Below, one piece after another: positions 12,701 to 24,700 of a stretch of 64,000 bases of DNA; the stretch's first letter is position 1, and the number at the start of each line of letters is the position of its first letter. This DNA comes from Dastarcus helophoroides. Lineage: Eukaryota > Arthropoda > Insecta > Coleoptera > Bothrideridae. The position numbers were made by a program, and so were the translations under genes. The notes beneath the pieces were generated by a model, which worked only from the letters and a program-made list of their open reading frames with translations, ran no database searches and was not told the DNA's origin. The stretch covers positions 12,388,442 through 12,452,441 of the forward strand of contig CM053332.1 of assembly GCA_028583605.1 (NCBI GenBank), given 5' to 3'.

Positions 12701-15700
12701 GAGTAAGGAACTGTGTGCTCCACAGTTTCAACGACGAGGTATTTGAACGTTGTACGTTTGCGCGCATAGAAAGCTTCATATGCTTCTGCAAAGGCGAAAA
12801 AACACTGCTCTTCCCGCAGTACTGACCGTGGCGTACTGGATTAGCGGCTAAACTCTGCCATTACAATCTATCCCGCCTCTCCGCTAAAACTTGGGGTTAC
12901 TATCATTCCCGCCGCGAGCGAAATCGAAGCAATGTGAATCGAACTAATTTAGCGCCATTATTTCAAAATTGTGTTGTTTTGACTTAATAATGCGTGTTGT
13001 AGAAAAGTAACATGTCCAACGAAAAATGCTTTATGTTGCAAATATTTAATATCAATTAAATATTATTTGTCAGTTGGGATTAGTATTAATTTAATAAATG
13101 TAGGGGAGACTGGGGTGGACCGTCTTTTTATGTTGGCTAAAAAGTGGCAAAAAAATATTTTTTTGTGAAAATTTCAAAGCTTGAATTTGTAGTAAAACTA
13201 ATAATCTCTCTTTGGGTCGCAGCAGTTTGGTCAAAGTGTATTAAATTATACAACTTATAACAGTTGGCGCAAAAATTGCATTTTTCGGGGAATTATGTAC
13301 TACTTTGTAAATCGATTAAAAATGGAAAAATGTAGTAGAAAAAATCTTCTTGTTTTTGATTCAGAATGCAGAATGCAGATGTAAAAGATTTATTATAAAA
13401 GAGAAACAAAGTGTAGTGGCGTGACAAATGGCAATGAAAATCAGTTTGAAACGAAATTAATAGTTTACCAAAAAACTATTAGAAATTGCCGAAAAATAAT
13501 TATGTGCTGAAAATTTGCATGAACAATCACTTATATGCATCAAATACACGAAATTAGCTTGTGAAATGTAAAGAATTGGGTGGTCCATGATTCCACGACA
13601 AAAGTGGTCCGTAATTCCCCGAAGGTCATTTTTAAAAATATTGCAGCATATGAGTAACACAATATAAACTTCATGCAAAACTTCACGTTCCTGTCGAAGA
13701 CTTAAGGTTCCGCGAATATTATGAGTTAGTTCTCGAAAAGTGTGGTCAAATTGGAGAAAATTCTACAGTGAAAAAAAAAATTTCGAAGTATCCCAATTCT
13801 ATTTGATATCGAAGCTACGTAAGGGTTCGTGTACACAAGTCGAGTACTGAAGGGAAAATAAGCTTAATATGAGGAGAGTGGAGGAATGTTGTCCTAGGAG
13901 TTTTTGGGGGCGAATTTTCTTGATTTTCCAATCGAAAAATGAGTTTTTTGAAAAAACAGACTTCAGGTTCTTAATCAGCGACCCCGGAAACTCCTAGAAC
14001 ACCGTTTCGACTAAAAATTTTATTACATTGTCTCAAAACACTTAAAATAGGGAATTTTCTTGATTTTCTGACCGGAAAATTAGTTTTTCGTAAAAGCAAG
14101 CCTCGAATTCTTTATCAATGACCCAAAAAAAAAACCCTGAAACACAATTTCGAATAAAAGGTTCCTCATATCGTCTCAAAACCCTATCAAGTTCGCTAGG
14201 ATATTAAAAAATTTTAATGAGTTTTTCGGAAAAACAGATCTCGGATTCTTAATCAGCGACCTCGAAAACGCCTAGGCCACCGTTTCGAGCACAAATTTTA
14301 CTACATACAAGCAATGAGTTTTCAGTGAAAACCAACCACGGATTCGTGATCACCGACTCAAATAACCTTCTATGATGCATTTCCGAGGCAATTTGCGTTA
14401 ATTTCCCCACTTTAGGAAATTCTTAGCGAAACGCCCCATTTGGGGAGTTGTTTTCAATATTAAGAGGTGAAGGAGGGTCGAGCGACTCCGCCTTAGTAGT
14501 AGTGAATTATTCTTAGATCATCAGAAATCCAATGCAAAAAGAATTTTGAAAATATAAGTTACTATATTATTTTTATCTATTTCACAGCTTATTGCCTGGA
14601 TTATGTTACACCATTAATAATTCCAGAAAGTCTGGACGGATTAATACGATCTTAGCTTTGTTGGATTTGTCTTTGCCTCGAATAGCGGAATAAAGCTTAA
14701 ATTTTTGAAAAAATCCCAGAAAAAATGTTTTATAACCAATCCGTGCACAGCGCCATCTCTAATTCCTAACAGGAACATAAAAGAAACGTATCGCAACCTA
14801 CACTAACCATAAAGTTTCCAGTAGATGGCGCTGTATCTTTTTTTGATTATGACCCGTTTTTAGCGGTTTTTCGAGTAGGATTCACTCGGAAACGGGCAAT
14901 TTGTAGCTTCGCGACAAACCCTATGTGCGTGCGTATTAAATATTATAAGGTAAAAATTAAATCAGCTGATAACTTACACAATATTTATTAATTCTGAAAT
15001 GGTACGAAGTTCACCGGGGCCAGCCAGTTTAAAATTAAAATAAGATCACAGTACTTACCAATTGTGTCCCCCGTGTCTTCATCATCTCCAACTTCAACAC
15101 ATCTGATAGAAAAGGGAGGCTCCAAATGGGCAAAACCAAGCAGTGGAGGCTTAGAACAGCTTGTAACAAACTAAAACAGCAAGAGTTATTCAAATTCTTG
15201 TGATTGCGTTGATTGAATAGATTAAAATATGTTTGCTTTACGTAAGTATATACACGGATGGATCGAAAACAAATACGGGCACTGGAACAGGAATCTTCTC
15301 GGAAGACCTGAACCTAAATTTAAGTATTAAGCTAGATAAATACTCAACAATCTTTCAAGCGGAGATGTTGGGAATTTTATATAGCGCCGAACAAATGACG
15401 CAACTGAACATTACAGGAAAATATATCCAAATAAAGACGGACAGCCAGGCAGCCCTTAAGGCCCTGAGGAATGTGAAAACAAACTCAACTCAGTGCTGGT
15501 ATGGAATTGCCACCTAGCTCTAGAACGTCTATCACAAGAGAATGCAATTGATCTAATATGGATCAAAGGACATTCTGGAAAAGAGGGAAACGAACGCGCT
15601 GACAAACTGGCGAGGAAGGGTTCGGAGGGACAATTCGTTGGACCAGAACCAACCCTTCCCCTGGCAAGATCAACCGTAAGATCCCTACTTAACGAAGAAA

Positions 15701-18700
15701 TTTATCGTAAACACAAAGCCTTATGGGCATCAATAACAACATGCCGACAAACTCACGCATTCATTAGAATGCCGTGCAGGGAAAGGGCAAAACTATGCCT
15801 ACAACTCTCAAGGAATAATCTCAGGAAACTTGTAGGGATATGGACAGGTCACTGTCGATTAAACAAACACCTCCACAGAATGGGAATTATAAACGACCCG
15901 AGCTGCAGAAGATGTTTAGAAGAAGATGAGAGTGTCGAGCACGTGATGTGTCACTGCCCGGCACTAGCATCAATCAGAGGATCCACGCTGGGGGACTTCT
16001 GGCCTAGTGTGGCCAGTTGAGAGAGGCGCATCCAAGGGACGTTCTTCAGTTTCTCAACAAGGTTGGGTGGCTGAATGAATGACCAAGGACACCTCAATTA
16101 CGGGGATAGCACAATGGGCCCGGAAAGGGTGGCCTAAGTGCTGGCCTAAACTTTAGGCAACCCACAACGAATCCAGAATCCATATGTTTGCTTTGTATGA
16201 TCCGACCACCGTTTTAAATGAGACAATCCCCTTACTTACAAACATAGCTACAGGACGCTAAAATATACTGTTTGCAGACAGACGTAAAAAAGTGAGAAAA
16301 AACAGATATGAATAACTGAGAGCTTACATAATTCCTAACGTGACCATATATTGAAAAAAATCAATTTCGAGCTACGTCTATTTCAAAATTGATATAACTT
16401 TATTTAAATTTTGATTTTTCAAGTTCAAAGATCATCCTGTATATTTTCTCCAAGATTTCGAATAAATAGTCTCCACTTCAATCAGAGACTGTTTTAAATT
16501 AAAAATTCGGGAAGAATCAATACCTTTAAAAACATAGCCTTCTCCTCCTGATTAAAGTCCTTATCCAAAATATCCCAAAGCCAACTTACAACTCTGTGGG
16601 AGTCATGAAAACCGCCGTAATACTGAGTATGCTTCCTTAAATCCTTCAAGTCCAAGGGCACATTATCACCGGAAATCAATCGTTGAAGCTGCAAGGAAAA
16701 CTTAAGTTTGGCGACTGCCGGGTTAACAACAAAATACCTCAGGAGTTGAAAATAATGACAACCAATCCGGATTAATAATTGATCTGAAACCTTTTATAAA
16801 AGCTGCGGTCTGATGCTTTATTTGTACATGCATCCGAAAATGGGCCATCAAATGAATGTAATTAATCCTAAAAAACAACTAAACTGAAAACACAATTAAC
16901 ATACAAGAAAAACATACTTATTTTCATTAGTGACTAGTACTGCTTTGCCACCCGGTATTAACTCGTGTGTTTCAATTTTACCCATGTAATCTTCATCTAA
17001 ACTAAACGTCAGATCAAGCTCTGATACGTCCCCTGAATAATGCTTAATATAGCTCAAACTTCGATAGAGTTCAGGATCCAAGGAAGGTAATTCATCCACA
17101 CAACTATATAACGCTTGTGCTGTTTGACCCGAAACTTGACTGAGGAAGAACGAGGCGAACGGTACATCCACAACAATACCTAAAGGATACTAATGAACTT
17201 TGAGCAAATAGGATTCTAGTGACTTTACCTTCGTATACAGCTTTCCCTAACATTCTACCAACAAATTCAAACAAGCACAGGTGATTGTCTTGCAAATGGG
17301 AAGTTGGCGACGGATAAAGACGTTCCTCACTAGTTGCTTTGAATAAATTAAGAGCGGGATCAAACACTCTTTTAATGCTCTCTTCCAAGAATTCTTTAAA
17401 TACACCATCCTGGTCGATTCCAGCCTCATCCAGTCCTTGTTCGTTGATAAATCGGACCCTTATGACACCCTTCAATGATTGAGGGGGTAATAGGGCCAGT
17501 TGTCGATACCCATCCTCCACTATGCGTGACCTAAAGAATATCAACAGTAACACCACAAATTACAAAATTAATTATATAACCTGTGAACGGTTATAAGGGT
17601 CGATTGGGGCGAGGCACAAGCAGACTCAGTCAGCCCCAATACAGTCTTTTCGTTTGTTATGTATTTTCTAAATAGGCGAACTCTGTCTTCGTGAGGTATG
17701 ATATGTGGCATAGTCTGCATTAGCAATTGTGGACCTCTTCGTCCTTTATCCAGATCGGCCAAAAATGCCGACAGCTTAATCTCCCTGACAAGCCAGTGGC
17801 CTTGTGGGGTATAATTCCTTCGGCAATCTCTTCGATACAGTAACATAAGGAGTGTATGCATTGATTGAAAGAGTGTATTCGTTTGTATTGTTTTTAAATC
17901 TGCAACAGAATAGATAAACAATATTATTAAAGACCGGATTTTAGGCACAATCAAATAAGGCAAAAAGGTGAGCAAAATGTTATATTAGGCAAAAACAAAC
18001 AGTTAAAAAAGGCACCGAAAAGGCAAAACACTGTAAAATAAGGAATTAAATCATATTTTTATATAAGATTGTCTGATAAGATTCCTTTTTATTAATTTAT
18101 TATATTTATAAATTGTTTTTATTATTTTTTATAACGTGAGGTTTTTTGCCTTTAATTGAAACGAACACAATGTTTTTACTGAAAAAATGTGATAAAATTT
18201 AAATTGTTACAGTTATGTAGTACCTAAACCGAATTTTTATTTGAAAAATTTTAAAATTCGACTCTTTTTGAAAACTTTCACTATTTTGAAAAATTAGATT
18301 TTTCTCAAAATTTTGAATTTTAAAATTTCCGAATTTTTTCTCAGAATTTTTACTTTTTTTGCAAATTTCAGTTTTTGTCATCAAATTTAGACTTTTTTTA
18401 AAGATAGGGCTTCTTCGAATATTATATAGTAAATTAGCTTTTACCTGAACTTCGTCTACAGATTTAACTGCATAATTAGAATTTAACAGAAAAACCGTCC
18501 AAAATTAAAGTTTTTGAATTTCTTGAATTGACGGTTTTAATGTCTTAATTTGTCTCTGCAACAGATGGCGCTGCCGATCAAATACACTTTTTTATTTATG
18601 AAATTAGTTTAAATAAACATAATAAAACTAATTGAATCAGCTATGCACAGCTTTAAAGAGTTCGTGCAGATTGCAGTGTCTTTTTTTCACTAAAGGGTTT

Positions 18701-21700
18701 ATCAAATCATATAAGTATCGTGAAATTTGAAAGGAAAAGCTCTATCAAAATGCACGAAATTATTCTGCAAGTTCTATTTCAAATAATAACATTTTATTTC
18801 GTGGACAGTTTTAAAAACACTCTATATGAATACACGGAAAATATGACAAAAGAACAAAACAAAATCGATGGATTACCAAAATATGAAAGAACCGCTAAAA
18901 TACGGAAGATGTGTCCACTGTCATCGCAGACAAGCCGCCCTATCGCGTTATGACGCTGTCAAACTGGCAGACCATTTATTTCCTCTAAAAGAATCCTACG
19001 TGCAGGTTACATTAGGTTTGAACCGTCGTCGTTGTGTTGTCGTTGCCAAGCTTTGCATTTATTTGCATGAAAAATGAGTCGTGCCACATGTGCGAGAGTA
19101 GAAAATCGAGAAAGTGCGCGGAAACACTGACGCGGACAAGCAGACAGACAAACACCTATCGCATTTATATATAAGTAAGGATAAATATAATTACGATGGA
19201 AAATATTTTATAAGACCTTGTCTTACCTATTTTCACATAAAAGTAATAAATTTACCATGAAAGTCACCAGCAGCTGACATTAGAGATGTCGATCTGAGTA
19301 TCAATTAATCGAAAAATCGGTTTTTTCAAGTCTTAAAGTCGGTTTTTTAGATCGATCTCAAATATAAGATCGATCTAATGAACGATTCAAAAATTCTAAG
19401 AATCGGATCGATTTCCATCTACTAGTAATAGCTGCGTTAATAAGCCAACAGATGGCAGCATTAACGTTTCTTTTCATTCATTATGTCGTTGACTGAATAG
19501 GAAAAAACTGTGGTGCAGTGTTGCCATATATTTGAAAGTAAAATTCCGTACATACGCAGTTAAAATTAGCGAATATTCACTAAAATTACCCTACGTTATT
19601 TTATTACCTGTTACCGGTCTTAAAAACTTTTATTTAGTGGTTGAACATGTTACACACGTATTAATACCGTACAAAACTTTAAAAAAGTTGATTTACTTTT
19701 TTTGGCGTAAAAATTACAAGAGCCTGGAAAGGACATCAATTAAAAAAAAACTATCACGGTATGTTGACTTTTCCTCCACTAAATCTCGAGATTAAAGTCA
19801 AAATTTCGACTTTAATGTCAAAAATTCGAAAAAAAAGTCGAAATTTGGAGTTTAAAGTCGAAAATTCTAGAAAAAAGTAGAAATTTCAATTTTTAAATCG
19901 AAATTTAAATTATTGATAATAATTAATAATGTTACAGAGGCGTAGAAAGGACATCGACTAAAAAAAAAAATTATTTTTGGAAATTTCGACTTTTTTCCTA
20001 AACTTCCACTTTTATTTCTCGAAATATTTCGAAATTTCGACTTTTTCTCGAAATTCTGACTATTTTCCCGAAATTTTGACTTTTATCTCAAATTTCTATT
20101 TTTTCTCAAAATTTCGACCTGTTTCCCGAAATTTTTTCAAATTTCAACTTTTTTCTAGAATTTTTGACCTTAATATCGACATTCCGATATTTTTCTCAAA
20201 ATTTCGACTTTTTTCTCGAAATTTGGACTTTTCTCGCAAATTTCGATTTTTTTTCTTGAAATTTCGACTTTTTTCTGAAAATTTCGACTTTTTTCTCGAA
20301 ATATTTCGAAATTTCGACTTTTTTCTTGAAATTTCGACGTTTTTCTCAAATTTCGACTTTCTTCTCGAAATTTTGACTTTAATATCGAAATTTCGACATT
20401 TTTCTCGAAATGTCGACTTTAAAATCAAAATTTCCACTTTTTTTTCTCAAAATTTCGATTTTTTTTTAAATTTCGATTTTTTTTTCAAAACTCGACTTTT
20501 TTTCTGGAAATGTCGACTTTTTCCTGGAAATTTCAACTTTTTCGAAATGTTACAAAGGCGTAGAAAGAACGTTGATTAAAAAATGTTATTTTTAGAAAGT
20601 TTGACTTTTTTTCTAAAAATTTCGATCCTAAGCTCGAAATTTCGACTTTTTTTTCGAAATTTCGACTTTTTTCTCAAAATTTCAACTTTTTTCTCGAAAT
20701 TTCGTTTTTTTCTCAAATTTCGACCTTTTTCTAGAAATTTTGACCGGAATATCGACATTTGGACATTTTTCTAGAAATTTCGACTTTTTTCTCGAAATCT
20801 TGACTTTTTCCTCAAATTTAGAAATATTTCGAAATTTCGACTTTTTTCTCGAAATTTTGACCTAATATCGAAATTTTTCTCGAAATTTCGACTTTAAACT
20901 CAAAATTTCGACTTTTTTTCTCAAAATTTTGAATTTTTTTCGCGAAATTTCGACTTTTTTCTCGAAATCTCGACTATTTTTTCAAATTTGATTTTTTTTT
21001 CGAAACATTTCGAAATTTCGACTTTAAACTCAAAATTTCGACTTTTTTTCTCGAACTTTCAATTTTTCTGGCAAATTGCGATTTTTTTTTCGAAATTTCG
21101 ACTTTTATCTGAAAATATCGACTTTTTTCTCAAATTTCGATTTTTTTTCTCGAAATATTTCGAAGTTTCGACTTTTTTCTCGAAATTTTGACTTTTTTCT
21201 CGAAATTTTGACTTTTTTCTCGAAATTTTGACTTTTTTCTCGAAATTTTGACTTTTTACTCAAATTTTGATTTTTTCTCAAAATTTCGACCTGTTTCCCG
21301 AAATTTCGTTTATTTTTTCAAATTTCAACTTTTTTCTTGAATTTTTGACCTTAATATCGACATTCCGATATTTTTCTCAAAATTTCGACTTTTTTTCTCG
21401 AAATTTCGACTTTTTCCTGGAAATTTCAACTTTTTCGAAATGTTACAAAGGTGTAGAAAGAACGTCGATTAAAAAAATGTTATTTTTAGAAAGTTCGACT
21501 TTTTTTTTCAAATTCCGATTTTAAGCTCGAAATTTCGACTTTTTTGAATTTATTCTCAAATTTCGAATTTTTTTCTCAAAATTTCAACTTTTTTCTCGAA
21601 ATTTCATTTTTTTCCTCAAATTTCGATTTTTTTCTAGAAATTTTGACCTGAATATCGACATTTGGACATTTTTCTCGAAATTTCGATTTTTTTCTCGAAA

Positions 21701-24700
21701 TTTCGACTTTTTTACGAGAAATTTCGACTTTTTCTCGAAATCCCGACTTTTTGCTCGAAATCTTGACTTTTTTCTCAAATTTTTGACTTTTTCTCGAAAT
21801 ATTTCGAAATTTCGACCTTTTTCTCGAAATTTTGACCTTAATATCGAAATTTCGACTTTAAACTTAAAATTTTGGTTATTTTCTACAAATTTCGACTTTT
21901 TTCTCAAATTCCGACTTTTTTCTCGAAATTTTGATCTTAATCACGGAATTTCGATTTAAAACTCGAAATTTCGACTTTTTTTATCGAAATTTCAACTTTT
22001 TTTTCGAAATTTCAACTTTAATCTCGAAATTTCTAAAAAAAGACCAAAATTTGCTGATTAAAAAATAGCATTTATTGAACGCACCCTACTACCAACTGTC
22101 AAGGTTGTTGGAGTAGAAGAGTAGTGGGATGTAACTGTCATCTGCCTAATTTAACCACAGAGTGTGCTTATTATAGAGCGACTTTTTCTCGAAATTTCGA
22201 GAAAAAATTCGATATCAAAGTCGAAAATCCAAGATTAAAGCCAAAATTTCGAATTAATCTCGAAATTTTAGGAAAAAAGTAAAAATTTCAAGAAAAAAGC
22301 CGAATTTTCGAGGAAAAAAGTCGAAATTTTGTGTGTAAAGGCGAAATTTCAAGTTTAAAGCAGAAATTTCGAATTTAAATCCGAAATTTCGAGATTAAAG
22401 TCGACATTTCGAGAAAAAAAAGTCGAAATTTCGAAAATTATTTTTCTCGAAAATTCTACTTTAAATTTTCAAGAAAAAGGTCGAAATTTTGGGTAATAAA
22501 AAATTGAATTTGCTGAACGTACCCTACTGCTAAGTGTCAACATTAAATTGTAAAAGAGTTGCTACTTAGAATAAGTCTTATATTCTAAGGCAGGGGTTCC
22601 CAACCTCGTGCCCGCGGGCACCATGGCGCGGAACGATTCGTATGTGCCCGCCACTATTCGACAGAGAGAGAATATTTTCATAAACATTAATTAAAAAAGT
22701 GAATTATTTTTATTTATTTGTTAGAGTTTAAATTTTTTTGGGTGCCTAGGTTTATGAAATACGTTCGTATGTTTGCGATATTATATAAAATTGAATCATT
22801 TTTCCATTCGACATATTTATGCGAATCATTGTTTTCAAACATGAACTTTGAACTTAATAAAATCAAGATATAGATCTCGACTCACCGATGAGCATCTTTA
22901 TGATTGTTTGCTAACAGTATTATCGTCATACTCTCCTAATTATGAAGCACTGGTCAATAATATGCAATGCCAAAGATCACTTTGACATATTGATATTTTA
23001 TTTTTTATAAAATGTTTTCTTTGTATTTGTTTTTTGTTTACGTTTTGCAAATACATTTCTCCGTGTGTATGAAATTTGAATAATAATTTATTATTTTGAA
23101 ACATTTTTGTTTATTATTTATTTACAAATTATGAATATAAGAAAATAAATTATGGGAAAATGAGAAGTTATGGAAGGAGTTTGTAGATTAAAAATATGTG
23201 GTGCCCGCCACTCTACCAATATTTTAGAATGTGCTCTAGACTATAAAAAGGTTGGGAACCCCTGTTCTAAGGGTTGGTGGCGCTTAACTGTCATCTGCCT
23301 AACTTAACCATAGAATAAGAAATTTCGACTTATCCTGAAATTTCGTGAAAAAAAGTTGAAATTTCGAGATTAAAGCCGAAATTTCGACTTTATGAATTTT
23401 TTTCAAAAAAGTCGAAATTTGGAAAATAAAGTAGAAATTTCCACTTTAAACTAGTAATTTCCAGTTTAAACTTCATATTTCTAAATATATTTTTATAAAT
23501 TAATGCCCAAAAATACATAAATAAAAAACAAAACAGAAAATAAATATGTATTGGATTTTTCTAATTAGGAATAAATAATTAAAATATAAATATTAATCTT
23601 TAAATTCCAAGAAAAACTTTTAAAATTAAACTACGCCAATTCATCATTATTATTTAATTTTTCTTTTATTAGAAATGTTTAAAAATTTCATCAACAAGGC
23701 GATTAATCGGAAATCGATCTTTCAGCACCCAATTTTATAGGGAATGGATACTTTTGCTCACCATTCGAATCGATCCAAAAATCGATTATTTTAAAAAGGA
23801 ATCGACATCCCTAGCTGACATCAAACTTAAAAATGAAGTTGCGCCTTACCTCGTTGTAAAAAGTATTTTCTTTCAAGTTTGGTTATTTTCCAATGATTCA
23901 GTAGTCTCAGGAAAATATTAGGTTTGGGTAAGGTTAAACTTGGACTTTTGGAAACTGAATCCTCAAGACAAAATGTATAATATCATAATCATGAAGTACG
24001 TCAGAAACTTACCAAAAAGATTTCCCAAAATAGCCTTGTATAAAAATACATTTAAAAAATTCGACAATACTATAAAATCGTTTAATTTAAACGGATTCTG
24101 TTGCTCATACATTTCAACGTCGTCTAAAATCCTACAAAGTAGCGGTCATTAAATGAAACTGGAAACAAAATATTAACTCACGTAACATAGTGAATCATAC
24201 AATCACAGAAAAGTTGCAGCATTTGGAATTCTGGTGCGGAGCATTTTGTACTAAAAGCCAGATGATCTAAGAATGTCTTCATGCCGCAATTTGGTCCAAG
24301 AGAACACAAGAAGAGCCATAAATCATGTAAAACAGTCGTTTGGTAGCAGAGACCTAAAAAACTGTTTCGTAAATATTACGTTTACATGAAAATTTTGGTG
24401 GAAACCTGTTAATATGTCCAGTTGTAGCTGCGTTAAGAGTATTTAGAGCAGTATGATACAAAGAGCAAGCTAGAACAACCCTATGAACGTCGGGACTTCC
24501 CAAAGTTCTGTATGTTTTATTAGACACACTTTTATTTCCACCCACCAGCACTTTTTTAAAGAAAGTTCCACTAAAGTTGGTATTATGTGTTGGGCTTACA
24601 TTTGGTTGTGGTGATTCCACATCACGCACCAATTCAGAAAGGAAGTTCCCTGGAATTGAATTAGGTTCATAGATTATAACAAAGTTGTACCTGGAGTTAT

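Larger units (their letters stand above)
19281..23813. mobile_element. Satellite-carrying hAT element with 8-bp duplication
   Basis: The left end TAGAGATGTCGAT (19281) and the right end ATCGACATCCCTA (to 23813) are inverted repeats, and both are followed inward by ATCGATTTTTGG-like subterminal motifs. The flanks are GCTGACAT at 19273-19280 and again at 23814-23821, an exact 8-bp target duplication as made by hAT transposases. Inside are a unique left segment, about 2.2 kb of the T-rich minisatellite, a short A-rich inverted block and a nested 674-bp hAT element. No transposase is encoded, so it is non-autonomous. It lies in UBE3B intron 7. Confidence 0.88.

Noticed and set aside
19977..21907. 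A 200-codon frame and its neighbours ([16 protein letters not shown] type)
   Set aside because: Pure satellite translation. The frame stays open only because the unit contains few stop codons in that orientation.
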